A stretch of 64,000 nt of DNA from Enterococcus cecorum DSM 20682 = ATCC 43198 (lineage in GTDB: Bacteria; Bacillota; Bacilli; Lactobacillales; Enterococcaceae): positions 700,001-764,000 of the forward strand of contig NZ_ASWI01000004.1 in the NCBI RefSeq assembly GCF_000407565.1. The letters are read 5' to 3'. The position numbers were made by a program, and so were the translations under genes. Positions 24,169 through 32,419 of the stretch are shown piece after piece. The notes below the pieces were generated by a model. The model was not told where the DNA came from. It did not search any database and was given only the letters and a program-made list of their open reading frames with translations. Position 1 is the first letter of the stretch. Each line of letters starts with the position of its first letter.

Positions 24169-24960
24169 ATGAAAACACAAGCGGAAATGATGGCTTTAGT
24201 GCCGCAAAAGTTAAAGGAAATTGAAGAAATCTATGGTGTTGAAGTGCTATGGGCAGTGGAGTCCGGTAGTCGTGCCTGGGGATTTGCCTCGCCGGATAGC
24301 GATTTTGATGTGCGCTTTATCTACAAACGCAAAGCCCAAGATTATCTTAAATTGACGCCAGATCGTGATGTCATTGAGTTGCCAATTGATGAGACGTGGG
24401 ATGTGAGTGGCTGGGATTTGGATAAGACCTTGAAATTACTAGCAAAGTCTAATCCAACGCTGTTTGAATGGATAAACTCGCCAGTTGTGTATGTTCACAC
24501 GGATTTTGCAGCAAGATTCGCGCCTCTTTTGACAATGTGCCTATCCGAAGAACGCATGATGTATCATTATTTATCGATTGCTAAAGGTCATCTTACCAAG
24601 TATTTAAGTGGAGATATGGTGCAACCGAAAAAATATTTCTATGCGTTGCGACCTATTTTAGCGTGTCGCTGGCTGCAAAAATACCATACGGCACCACCAG
24701 TTTTATTTGATGAATTAGTCCAATCCTGCTTGCCCTCAGAACTCAAGTCTTCAGTGGACAATTTGTTAAGTATCAAAATGGCGAGTCCAGAATTAGCAGA
24801 AATCGCCCCAATTATGGATATTCATACCTATATTGAAGAGACCATCCCTGAAATTGAGACTTATCTTAACAATCAAACCATCACACACAAGGTCGATTGG
24901 CAAGCGTTAAATGCATTCTTCTTGCAAGAAATTGGCATATCAGAGAATAATAATAAATAA
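24169..24960 (+). CDS. RlaP/YcgL-like nucleotidyltransferase
   Basis: The protein has 263 residues with a minimal nucleotidyltransferase head: GSRAWGFASPDSDFDVRFIY carries the GS motif and the two metal-binding aspartates. The rest is helical. This pattern is the predicted nucleotidyltransferase PF10127 (YcgL, RlaP), associated elsewhere with RNA ligase repair pathways. No RNA ligase gene is near, so its substrate here is open. A ribosome site AAGGACC precedes the ATG. Confidence 0.82.
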   Translation: MKTQAEMMALVPQKLKEIEEIYGVEVLWAVESGSRAWGFASPDSDFDVRFIYKRKAQDYLKLTPDRDVIELPIDETWDVSGWDLDKTLKLLAKSNPTLFEWINSPVVYVHTDFAARFAPLLTMCLSEERMMYHYLSIAKGHLTKYLSGDMVQPKKYFYALRPILACRWLQKYHTAPPVLFDELVQSCLPSELKSSVDNLLSIKMASPELAEIAPIMDIHTYIEETIPEIETYLNNQTITHKVDWQALNAFFLQEIGISENNNK

Positions 24961-25049
24961 ATCTCATATAAGGTCATATTTAAAAAATACGCCTTTTGCC
25001 AAAATATGGAAACTCAAATCATTGATAATAGACAAAGGAAGAGAGCAAA

Positions 25050-25436
25050 GTGAATGCTCAACAATTAATCAAAAAGATAAATGAAGCGGCTGTAAATCAA
25101 CGTCAGCAACGAGGGTATATTGCTCCAGTGGATGTATTAATGGAAATTGGTGTACTGACTAAGCAAAATTATGAAGATTGGCGATTTGGCAAAGTATCTT
25201 ATTTTGAAAAGGTATGTACTTGTAATCTTAACAAGCTTACCAAAATTTTGAAGCAAATCTATAAGTATGCACAAATAAATGGCTTGAAACCCTCAATGAG
25301 TCAATATCAGCTATGGGGTAAGAAAAAAGGGAAAGAACTCCGATTTAGTAAAAGTGGTGGACTTGAAGTAGAGCGAAAGTATGCGACACATTTTGTGGAT
25401 AGTAAACAGATAGCGCAAATAAATTCAAAGAAATGA
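25050..25436 (+). CDS. Unknown conserved protein (128 residues)
   Basis: GTG start behind AGAGAGCAAA; the alternative ATG is absent. The N-terminal half holds RGYIAPVDVLMEIGVL and YEDWRFGKVSYFEKVC, the C-terminal half LRFSKSGG and YATHFV. I remember similar proteins from Lactobacillales and other Firmicutes that lack a known function. It is basic and could bind nucleic acid. A truncated copy lies 2.2 kb upstream. Confidence 0.65.
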   Translation: MNAQQLIKKINEAAVNQRQQRGYIAPVDVLMEIGVLTKQNYEDWRFGKVSYFEKVCTCNLNKLTKILKQIYKYAQINGLKPSMSQYQLWGKKKGKELRFSKSGGLEVERKYATHFVDSKQIAQINSKK

Positions 25437-25522
25437 AATAAAACTGGAGAAATATAATCAGCAAAGAATTGATAAATAATAGGGAGTTGGAGAGTAAGAG
25501 TCCCTAATGAATTTTTACTGGA

Positions 25523-25666
25523 ATGATTGCCGAAATGTTAGCAAATTATTGTTGGAATGAAACTACAAGCGAAGATGGAAATTTGGTTGTTCATTCATTC
25601 GTGATAATTTGCATGACACTAGTTGTTGATGTATGTTTAAAGTATATTTTTAGAATTTGGGAGTAA
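25523..25666 (+). CDS. Possible small membrane peptide
   Basis: This is an open frame of 47 residues from ATG 25523, ending eight bases before the GNAT gene. The C-terminal half (FVIICMTLVVDVCLKYIF) is one hydrophobic segment. No ribosome site is convincing. It may be the rest of a larger lost gene. Confidence 0.25.
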   Translation: MIAEMLANYCWNETTSEDGNLVVHSFVIICMTLVVDVCLKYIFRIWE

Positions 25667-25673
25667 ATCACAC

Positions 25674-26135
25674 ATGAAAATTAGGAAGTATAACAAAGAC
25701 GATTTACGACAGGTAGTTCAGTTGTTTTTTCATACCGTACATACGTCCAACGCCAAGGATTATTCAGCCGAACAATTAGCTGTTTGGGCACCGAAAAATC
25801 CTGATTTAGAAAAATGGCAGTCGTCTTTAATGAAGAATGATTGTCTCGTAGCAGTGATGGATAATCAGATAATTGGTTTTGGAGATATGGATAAAACAGG
25901 CTACTTAGATCGTTTATATGTTTCTCCGAGTTATCAAAGAATGGGTGTGGCCTCGCAAATTTGTGATTTGTTGGAAGAGCGAGTTAAGCATCCCATTACG
26001 ACCCATGCTTCAATCACAGCCAAACCATTTTTTGAAAAAAGAGGCTATCAGGTTGTTAAAATGCAACAAGTTGAGCGTCAAGGAATACTCTTGACAAATT
26101 ATATAATGAGAAAACAGAATGGAATGGATAAGTGA
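25674..26135 (+). CDS. GNAT family N-acetyltransferase
   Basis: The protein has 153 residues and a full GNAT fold. YLDRLYVSPSYQRMGVASQI is the motif A acetyl-CoA loop, and AKPFFEKRGYQVV is motif B. The pattern with HTVHTSNAKDYSAEQLAVW near the N-terminus is the common YafP-like group of putative acetyltransferases; the substrate is unknown. Its TGA overlaps the ATG of the AlkD-like gene, which points to one transcript with the following repair and Nudix genes. Confidence 0.85.
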   Translation: MKIRKYNKDDLRQVVQLFFHTVHTSNAKDYSAEQLAVWAPKNPDLEKWQSSLMKNDCLVAVMDNQIIGFGDMDKTGYLDRLYVSPSYQRMGVASQICDLLEERVKHPITTHASITAKPFFEKRGYQVVKMQQVERQGILLTNYIMRKQNGMDK

Positions 26136-26797
26136 TGAGCAAGTACGAAACGATTAAAAAAATTTTTGAAAATCATAGCAATCCAGAACGTGCCATTTCA
26201 ATGTCTAAGTATATGAAAGACCAGTTTAGCTTTTATGGGATTGCTGCAGCGGATAGAAAGAATCTTTATAAAGACTTTTTGAAAACTGAGAAAAAGCAAG
26301 GAACATTGGATTGGGCGTTTCTTGAACAATGTTATGCGGATGATCATCGCGAATTTCAGTATTTGGCTTATGAGTATCTTTTGGCGATGAAAAAGCAGCT
26401 GAGTTTTGAAGATATTTCGTCCGTTAAAGCACTTGTAAAGAAAAAATCTTGGTGGGATACCGTGGATTTTCTGTCACAAGTAGTCGGTAATATTGCTTTG
26501 AAGGATTCACGCGTAGATGAAGAGATGTTAGCCTGGTCCCGGGAGGAAAATATTTGGGTTCAACGTATTGCAATTTTGTATCAATTACGATTCAAAGAAA
26601 AAACCAATACGACACAACTTGAACAAATCCTTTTAAATTGTCTTGGTACAAATGAATTTTTCATCAATAAAGCAATTGGTTGGGCCTTGCGTGAATATTC
26701 TAAAACGAATCCAGACTGGGTGCGAGATTTTTTAAAAAAATATCGGGAGCAAATGGCTAATTTGAGCATTCGAGAAGCGAGTAAATATCTTTCGTGA
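26135..26797 (+). CDS. DNA alkylation repair protein (AlkD-like HEAT-repeat glycosylase)
   Basis: AlkD-type enzymes remove bulky or charged alkylated bases. The 220-residue protein is all helical, with typical AlkD landmarks: KYMKDQFSFYGIAAADR near the N-terminus, EFQYLAYEYL, KKSWWDTVDFLSQ (the aromatic-aspartate catalytic region) and FINKAIGWALREYSKTNP. The start overlaps the upstream stop by one base. It sits in an operon with an acetyltransferase and a Nudix hydrolase. Confidence 0.88.
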   Translation: MSKYETIKKIFENHSNPERAISMSKYMKDQFSFYGIAAADRKNLYKDFLKTEKKQGTLDWAFLEQCYADDHREFQYLAYEYLLAMKKQLSFEDISSVKALVKKKSWWDTVDFLSQVVGNIALKDSRVDEEMLAWSREENIWVQRIAILYQLRFKEKTNTTQLEQILLNCLGTNEFFINKAIGWALREYSKTNPDWVRDFLKKYREQMANLSIREASKYLS

Positions 26798-26820
26798 CTA
26801 TTCAAGAAAAAGGAGATAAA

Positions 26821-27309
26821 ATGGACGTTACTTTTGAAGTTGAAAATCAGAAATTTAATTATCGGGTATGCGGAATCATCATTGATAATCAAAAAATATT
26901 AGCAATGCGCGATGAGTGTTCACCTTATTATTATTTGCCAGGTGGGCGTGTCAAATTAGGAGAAACTGCCGAGAAAGCTATTCAAAGAGAAATGCTAGAA
27001 GAATTGCAGATTTTACCAAAGATTATTCGTCCATTGTGGTTAGATCAGTCATTTTTTACTGAAGATGTGAATCAAAAGCATTATCATGAGTTATGTTTAT
27101 ATTTTTTATTAGATGTTACACAGACAGATTTATTCACTCGTGGAAATGAATTCACGCATATCGAAGGGGTTCATACCCATCATTTTTCTTGGTTAAATTT
27201 TGAAGATTTAAAAGAGACTTATTTTTATCCTGAATTTATTAAGACGGAAATACATCATTTGCCGGATAGTTTAGAAATCCGGATAGATAAAAATACTAAC
27301 ATTAACTAA
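26821..27309 (+). CDS. Nudix hydrolase
   Basis: The start ATG follows AAAGGAGATAAA; upstream in-frame codons overlap the AlkD-like gene. The 162-residue protein carries the Nudix box GGRVKLGETAEKAIQREMLEEL (residues about 42-63) with all catalytic glutamates. The N-terminal KFNYRVCGIIIDNQKILAM and the C-terminal HHFSWLNFEDL are usual for the small nucleotide-phosphatase type. Substrate unknown. Confidence 0.87.
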   Translation: MDVTFEVENQKFNYRVCGIIIDNQKILAMRDECSPYYYLPGGRVKLGETAEKAIQREMLEELQILPKIIRPLWLDQSFFTEDVNQKHYHELCLYFLLDVTQTDLFTRGNEFTHIEGVHTHHFSWLNFEDLKETYFYPEFIKTEIHHLPDSLEIRIDKNTNIN

Positions 27310-27340
27310 GTTGGTTAGCTATTACTATATATCGGGGAAC

Positions 27341-27670
27341 GATGAGAATGGTCTATCAAATCACAAAAGATGGCACAGATTGGCAATTATCTTGGCAGGT
27401 AGAAGGCTCACTTATCAACCAACTGAAAAAATTAGCTATGAATGGGCGGAAGGCTTGGTAACTTTTGAGATTACTGTAAACGAACAAATAACGCAACTTA
27501 CCTTTTCAGAAAGTTTACCTAAAGAATTTCCCCATCGGATCAATGGCATGTCTGGTTGATTAGTCAAAAAAGAGCACTTATCAGATTTATTGAATCAGTG
27601 TGAAGTTCGTGCAGATATTAATCATACACGATTTGTGGATGAAGTGACGCAAATCGTTCAAAATTTTTAG
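27341..27670 (+). pseudogene. Decayed small gene of unknown family
   Basis: A start MVYQITKDGTDWQLSWQVEG is followed by a frameshift near 27450 into a frame with FEITVNEQITQLTFSESLPK, then a TGA near 27557 and further coding-like sequence (KKEHLSDLLNQCEVRADINH) to TAG 27668. The pieces together would give about 105 residues. No family is recognised. Two lesions in a short gene indicate decay. Confidence 0.4.
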
Positions 27671-27682
27671 GATACATAAAAA

Positions 27683-27919
27683 GTGAAGGTCAAGATGAAA
27701 CAAAAAGAAATCGACTCGTTTTATCAGGGATTTTCTGCAGAGGTTGAAAGTGAACAGTGTGGTTGGCTTGTTGATAAAAAGGGTATTTCTTGGCAGATTG
27801 TTCCACGGATGTTTCTAGATTTTGCTCAAAAATTGTCCCCTACGGCCTATCAAAAAATCAATCAACAAATCCTAACAATGAAAAAAATCGAAATCGCTCA
27901 AATCGAAAAACTAATTTAA
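27683..27919 (+). pseudogene. C-terminal fragment of a VOC/PhnB-like protein
   Basis: The 78 residues include SEQCGWLVDKKGISWQIVP and end MKKIEIAQIEKL, the normal tail of PhnB-type proteins of the vicinal-oxygen-chelate superfamily. The N-terminal half of the fold is missing, so this is a remnant. A GTG could still start it, but the product would not fold as a VOC dimer. Confidence 0.6.
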
Positions 27920-28021
27920 CTCTATTGGCTAACGATGCTGCAATTTTGGCGGTGTCGTTATCTTTTTTTATCCAAAAATAGGTAGTATAATGTAGAAAAA
28001 TGACAAGGATGCTGAGGGAAA

Positions 28022-28525
28022 ATGGCGGTTTTGATTATTTTACGAGGAAATTCTGGTAGTGGGAAAACCAGTGTGGCTAAAAAATTGCAAGAAAAATTAG
28101 GACCTAAGACGATGCTAATTTCTCAAGATGTTGTACGTCGTGAAATGCTTCATACCAAAGACGGTCCTTATTCTCAGACGATTCCATTCATTATTCATTT
28201 GCTAGAATATGCCCATCAACATGAAAATTACGTCATTTTAGAAGGAATTTTAAATGCAACTTGGTATCGGCCGGTTGTTCAATTTGTCAAAGAGTTGTTC
28301 GATGATGCTATTTTTGCATATTATTATGATTTGCCTTTTGAAGAAACATTAAAACGCCATCAAACTAGAAGTCAAAGTCAAAAATTTGGTGCAGAGAAAA
28401 TGGCACGTTGGTGGAAGGATAGCGATATTTCTGACGTTTTAAATGAAAAGAATTTTCGTGCAGAGATTTCCTTGCAGCAGGCAGTTGATTTCATTTTGTC
28501 AGATATCAAAACTCATGGAAAGTAG
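28022..28525 (+). CDS. P-loop kinase (zeta-toxin/uridine-kinase-like)
   Basis: The protein has 167 residues. Walker A is LRGNSGSGKTSVAKKL at the N-terminus; VILEGILNATWY is in the Walker B position, and FEETLKRHQTRSQS is the lid-like arginine region. Similar stand-alone proteins are annotated as kinases or AAA proteins of unknown substrate. It has no antitoxin partner nearby, so a toxin role is not supported. Confidence 0.8.
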   Translation: MAVLIILRGNSGSGKTSVAKKLQEKLGPKTMLISQDVVRREMLHTKDGPYSQTIPFIIHLLEYAHQHENYVILEGILNATWYRPVVQFVKELFDDAIFAYYYDLPFEETLKRHQTRSQSQKFGAEKMARWWKDSDISDVLNEKNFRAEISLQQAVDFILSDIKTHGK

Positions 28526-28533
28526 GGATAACT

Positions 28534-29106
28534 ATGTCAGAGGAAAATTATCTACATTGTTCTATAAAGTTAGGCGAAACCACGGTAACCTTCTTTTTAG
28601 AACCATTGAAAAAATATCAAAACCAACAAGATAGTCAATTTGTAGGCTCTTTTGTGAAGATTGAGAACCGATTTGTACATATTGAATCCACTCATGCGAT
28701 TTTTGAATATCCAAATGTTATAGAATTGCGTGATTGGATGGACCAAGCGATAAATGACAAACTAACTGAAGGACAATACATAGGCTTTGCTGAACCAGAT
28801 TTATTATTTATTTATCCAGAGCTAGCAGAAAATGAAGAACCTTATATCGAGATGCGTTTATATTTGCACTTATCTGAATATACGGGTGAATATTATTCAT
28901 TAATGATTGAAGTGTCTAAGTTAGTGCAATTTCGTTATTTTCTTGATTATTGTCTCAATGCAAATGATGACCACAAAACATGGTATACCGCGTCAGGCAG
29001 ACCGATTTCTTACCGCTATTATAATAAAGCGCATCAAGATAATCCTGAATTACATCAAAAGTTAGATAAACTGTTCACGGCTTGTCTCAATGCTTGGATG
29101 AATTGA
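28534..29106 (+). CDS. WapI-like immunity-family protein
   Basis: This 190-residue soluble protein has an alternating beta pattern. IELRDWMDQAI, IGFAEPDLLFIY and a late region of hydrophobic strands ending LVQFRYFLDYCL fit the WapI family, which includes immunity proteins for WapA toxins. No WapA or other polymorphic toxin gene is in the window, and many members are orphans. The assignment is from motif memory and moderate. Confidence 0.5.
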   Translation: MSEENYLHCSIKLGETTVTFFLEPLKKYQNQQDSQFVGSFVKIENRFVHIESTHAIFEYPNVIELRDWMDQAINDKLTEGQYIGFAEPDLLFIYPELAENEEPYIEMRLYLHLSEYTGEYYSLMIEVSKLVQFRYFLDYCLNANDDHKTWYTASGRPISYRYYNKAHQDNPELHQKLDKLFTACLNAWMN

Positions 29107-29441
29107 CGACTTTGCCTGTTTGTCGAGAAGATGCTTCGTTTGATTTAGCAGTAGATCCAAGTTATGGACAATGTGCGGTAACTGCGATGTTAGTCAGAGA
29201 ACTAGTTGGCGGTGATGTCTATCGGATTCGAACAGAGAGTGGGATGACCCATTATTTTAATTTTATAGAGGATACATTGGTTGATTTTACGATTGACCAG
29301 TTTCGTTTATACAATCTACACGTATCTTATAAAAATGCTGAATTCATGCCAGACAACTTTGAAAAATTAAATCAAAATACGCAATATCGTTATCAACGGT
29401 TAAAAAACAAAGTGCTAAAACATTTGGAGGAAAATAAATGA
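29082..29441 (+). CDS. YunG-like protein
   Basis: The product has 119 residues. PSYGQCAVTAMLVRELVGGDVYRI (quoted in part: YGQCAVTAMLV), then THYFNFIEDTLVDFTIDQF, is the pattern of the YunG family, with a Cys-His-Asp arrangement reminiscent of papain-like folds. Function unknown. The ATG lies inside the end of the upstream gene; a TTG just after that gene's stop region would remove only seven residues. The thioesterase gene overlaps its stop. Confidence 0.72.
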   Translation: MSQCLDELTTLPVCREDASFDLAVDPSYGQCAVTAMLVRELVGGDVYRIRTESGMTHYFNFIEDTLVDFTIDQFRLYNLHVSYKNAEFMPDNFEKLNQNTQYRYQRLKNKVLKHLEENK

Positions 29442-29851
29442 GTCTATATCAACATGAAGTCCAATATTATGAAACAGATCGTATGGGCATCACACATCAT
29501 TCTAATTACATTCGCTGGATGGAAGAAGCCCGTGTCTCTTTTTTAAAAGAGATTGGTTGGGATTATTCGAAGTTAGAAGAGATGGGGATTATTTCTCCGG
29601 TTATCGATGTTCAATGTCAGTACAAAAACACGACGACTTTTGCTGATAAAGTCATGATTGAAACCACCGTGAAAAAATTTAGTGGTATAAAGTTAATCTT
29701 ACAATACGAGATGAAAAATGAAGCAGGAAAAATTGTGGCCCTTGCTGAATCGGCCCATTGTTTTTTAGATAAGGATGGCAAAATGCTACGTCTGGCAAAG
29801 CAATTTCCTGCGTTTTATCAAGCGTTATGTGATGAGGAAGCGAAAGAGTAA
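29438..29851 (+). CDS. Acyl-CoA thioesterase, YbgC/FadM-type hotdog protein
   Basis: This 137-residue hotdog-fold enzyme probably hydrolyses acyl-CoA or acyl-ACP thioesters. The active-site motif ETDRMGITHHSNYIRWMEEAR (in part YETDRMGITHHSNY) has the catalytic aspartate and the conserved histidine. Length and C-terminus (AESAHCFLDKDG) are normal. The ATG overlaps the YunG-like stop (ATGA), so the two are co-translated. Confidence 0.9.
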   Translation: MSLYQHEVQYYETDRMGITHHSNYIRWMEEARVSFLKEIGWDYSKLEEMGIISPVIDVQCQYKNTTTFADKVMIETTVKKFSGIKLILQYEMKNEAGKIVALAESAHCFLDKDGKMLRLAKQFPAFYQALCDEEAKE

Positions 29852-29885
29852 GAGTAAGTTTAATGAGTAAAGTGGAGGTCATTCA

Positions 29886-30332
29886 ATGTATCAGATTAAT
29901 GAAGATATTACGCTTGTCTCATATTATCCCAATGGAAAAGTAGCGCTTGAATGGTATCAAGATTTAGAACTATGTAACCAGGTAGATAATATCGATTTTG
30001 TTTATGATTTGCCGCGGCTAAAGAGGATGTATCAATATTTATCTACCCATGGAGATTGCTATTACATTCAATATAAAGAGCAGTTAGTAGGTGATTGTAC
30101 GTTACTTTCAGACGGAGAAATAGCCATTGTGATTGCCAAACCTTTTCAAAATCGCCATATCGGTCAAAATTGTGTTAAGGCCCTGATTCAAATGGCCATA
30201 GCGAAAAAGTTACCAAAAGTCAAAGCGCAAATTTATTCGTTTAATCACCAAAGTCAGCGGATGTTTACTAAATTAGGCTTTGTTCAAGTATCTGAAGAGT
30301 GGTTTGAGTTAAAATTACAGTATGAGAAATGA
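29886..30332 (+). CDS. GNAT family N-acetyltransferase
   Basis: The protein has 148 residues. The acetyl-CoA binding part IAVIAKPFQNRHIGQNCVK-like (read here IAIVIAKPFQNRHIGQN) and AQIYSFNHQSQRMFTKLGF are motifs A and B of GNAT enzymes. Substrate unknown. GTGGAGGTC precedes the ATG. A terminator follows directly. Confidence 0.82.
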   Translation: MYQINEDITLVSYYPNGKVALEWYQDLELCNQVDNIDFVYDLPRLKRMYQYLSTHGDCYYIQYKEQLVGDCTLLSDGEIAIVIAKPFQNRHIGQNCVKALIQMAIAKKLPKVKAQIYSFNHQSQRMFTKLGFVQVSEEWFELKLQYEK

Positions 30333-30366
30333 GTCACTATCTTCAACAGGTAGCGGCTCTTTTTTA
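30331..30366 (+). terminator. Rho-independent terminator
   Basis: GAGTCACTA (30331-30339) pairs with TAGCGGCTC (30351-30359), with one mismatch, followed by six T. Confidence 0.65.
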
Positions 30367-30699
30367 AAATAAAATTACAATCTCCTTATATTTAGTTTAT
30401 CCTTTTATCGCGGAAGATAGCGGGCAGTCATAATCCATTTTCAATCATAAATGAAAGTGTAACAAAATAAAAGTTTGATAACATATTTAAATAAAACCTT
30501 GCCAATGATTCTGATAAGTTGACAAAAGAACTATTTGAATCTAACTTTGTATGAGAGCTTAGTAAAACATGCGTAAGATTTTGCTCATAATTGAACATGT
30601 TTATATAAAAACTGTTATACTAGTAATGTAAGCGCTGCAAGTTTTGTTGTTGCTCCACTTACAATGATTTGAAGTAGAATCAATGAGGAGGAGATTTTG
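30367..30699. other. Intergenic stretch without a gene
   Basis: About 330 bases of AT-rich DNA with no convincing coding frame on either strand. The part near 30585-30625 should hold the promoter of the OsmC-like gene (TTGAAC and TATACT are visible but 19 bases apart). Confidence 0.5.
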
Positions 30700-31140
30700 A
30701 TGGCAATTGAAGTATTTAAGGCAGAAACAACAGCATTAGGTGGATTGAAGGTGAATTGTAAATCTCGAGAATTCGAATTTACTTTAGATGAACCGAAAAA
30801 TCTAGGTGGTACGAATACTGGCATGAATCCTGTAGAAGCATTATTAAATTCACTAGGTGCTTGTCTAGTCATTGTGGCGCAGTCCTATGCTAGAGTGAAG
30901 AAAATCAATTTGAAATCATTCAAGGTAAACTTGGAAGGTGAACTTGATCCAGATGGTTTCCGCTATATCAATCCTAATGCGAAAAAAGGGTTTTCAAAAA
31001 TATCTGTTACTTTCCATGTAAAAGCGGATAATACGGAGCAAGAAATTAAAGACTTTATCGAATTTGTTGAAGCTACATGTCCTGTTCACGATACAATTAC
31101 TAATTCACCCGTCTTCGAAAGTAAAATCATTACGGAATAG
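30700..31140 (+). CDS. OsmC family peroxiredoxin-like protein
   Basis: OsmC proteins reduce organic hydroperoxides with two cysteines. Here LNSLGACLVIVAQSYA and EATCPVHDTITNSP contain the cysteine pair at the usual places. The protein has 146 residues, normal for the family. The ATG follows GAGGAGATTTTG. It is closed by a bidirectional terminator shared with the convergent RNase H gene. Confidence 0.9.
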   Translation: MAIEVFKAETTALGGLKVNCKSREFEFTLDEPKNLGGTNTGMNPVEALLNSLGACLVIVAQSYARVKKINLKSFKVNLEGELDPDGFRYINPNAKKGFSKISVTFHVKADNTEQEIKDFIEFVEATCPVHDTITNSPVFESKIITE

Positions 31141-31143
31141 AGC

Positions 31144-31183
31144 AAAAAAAGCTGCGAATCTAGTTTCGGACTCGCAGCTTTTT
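31144..31183. terminator. Bidirectional terminator between osmC and rnhA
   Basis: A run of A, the arms GCTGCGA/TCGCAGC and a run of T make a hairpin that works on both strands for the two convergent genes. Confidence 0.85.
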
Positions 31184-31191
31184 CATGCATT

Positions 31192-31827
31192 TTACTTGAT
31201 TCCAACGGCTTCTTTGGCTAACTGATCGGCCAACTCATTTCCCGGAATACCACTATGGCCTTTGACTTTTACGAAACGGATTTGAATATGTCTCATTAAG
31301 ATCTGCATGGTATCACGATATTGCTGAGTAAAAATATTTTTGGCTTGCCAATCACCAGTCGCCCAGCTTTCAATACCTTGATAATCGTAAAGAATAGTGA
31401 TTTGCGATAAATCGTGGTCAAGTGCGGCTTTTACTGCAGCCATCGCCCCATCAATTTCACCGGCAACATTGCGCATGCTTGCTTTTTCAGTATCATTCCC
31501 TTTTCCTTGTAGGGTGATTCTCGTTTCTTCATCTATTTGTAAAAAACCACCATATCCGTAATCTTTAGTGGTAATATTATACGAACCATCAACAAAAGCA
31601 TAAGGTGTTTTTAAATTTGAAGTGGCTGATTGGGGCGTTGCTACCTTTACTTCTTGGCCACCTAAATAGGCAAGTGCTTCTTCTTTGGTTGGAAAACTTT
31701 TAAAAATGGCTCCTGGGTAACCTTTGACTTGTTCTTGACATTGCGCCCAAGTAAGAAAAATCCCTGTTTGACGTCCTTTTTTTACCGCGTAAAATTTTGT
31801 CTTTGCCAAATCATCCATTCCTTTCAC
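31192..31827 (-). CDS. rnhA: Ribonuclease HI with N-terminal viroplasmin (hybrid-binding) domain
   Basis: RNase HI cleaves the RNA of RNA-DNA hybrids. Residues 8-55 (KFYAVKKGRQTGIFLTWAQC in part) are the viroplasmin/HBD domain that binds hybrids. The catalytic domain follows, with aspartate in YAFVDGSYN, glutamate in VAGEIDGAMAA, aspartate in ILYDYQGIESW and the last aspartate in GNELADQLA. The listed start is GTG; an ATG three codons later or a TTG further in (both near AAAGGA) would also fit. Confidence 0.92.
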   Translation of the reverse strand: MKGMDDLAKTKFYAVKKGRQTGIFLTWAQCQEQVKGYPGAIFKSFPTKEEALAYLGGQEVKVATPQSATSNLKTPYAFVDGSYNITTKDYGYGGFLQIDEETRITLQGKGNDTEKASMRNVAGEIDGAMAAVKAALDHDLSQITILYDYQGIESWATGDWQAKNIFTQQYRDTMQILMRHIQIRFVKVKGHSGIPGNELADQLAKEAVGIK

Positions 31828-31951
31828 TAAAATTTACTTAAAGTATTCTAGCATTGATTAAGAAGAAAAGCTAGACTTAAAATGACAACTTGTCTGCCTT
31901 TTTAAGATGAATTTTGCTATAATAAAAGAAAAAAGATTTGAGGTGAACCAG

Positions 31952-32395
31952 GTGCAGGCCATTGTGCGATGTCTAGATGGAAGTTTTTATTATTCAATGG
32001 TTTTTGGTTGTATTTGTACGAAAAAACATCAACTAGCCAATGATGTTTGGTACGATTATGCTTACCTCATACTGGACAAAACGAAAACAAAATTAATCCT
32101 ACAACATGAATTTTTACCTAATAATAAATCTTATGAACCGATGCTATTGTTTTTAGATGCAGATCAAAGTGATTGGCAAGTAAATGAAATCGGGGAAGGC
32201 GGCATTCAACAATTGATTTCGTCTGAGATACTGGAAAATTTAAGAGATAATCAAGTGCCGCATTCGCTTGTTCTAAAATGTGTGGATTTGGATAGTAAAT
32301 TAAAGCAGACAAATTATCGACATATCTCAAATGAACAAGAAATTCAAAACTTTTTGACTATTTCACGTCACCTACATGATGCTTATATTGAATAA
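31952..32395 (+). CDS. Unknown protein (147 residues)
   Basis: I chose the GTG behind GAGGTGA; an ATG 45 bases upstream lies on an extended -10 box (TGCTATAAT), which makes it a poor start. The protein is soluble, with FYYSMVFGCICTKKHQLAND and a charged C-terminal helix. No family is recognised. The next gene starts 24 bases later and may be functionally related. Confidence 0.5.
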   Translation: MQAIVRCLDGSFYYSMVFGCICTKKHQLANDVWYDYAYLILDKTKTKLILQHEFLPNNKSYEPMLLFLDADQSDWQVNEIGEGGIQQLISSEILENLRDNQVPHSLVLKCVDLDSKLKQTNYRHISNEQEIQNFLTISRHLHDAYIE

Positions 32396-32419
32396 ATCGT
32401 CCTTCGAGAAAATAAATTA

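Noticed and set aside
28022-28525. Zeta toxin of a toxin-antitoxin pair
   Set aside because: The P-loop kinase has no small antitoxin gene beside it, and neighbours are enzymes and orphan genes.
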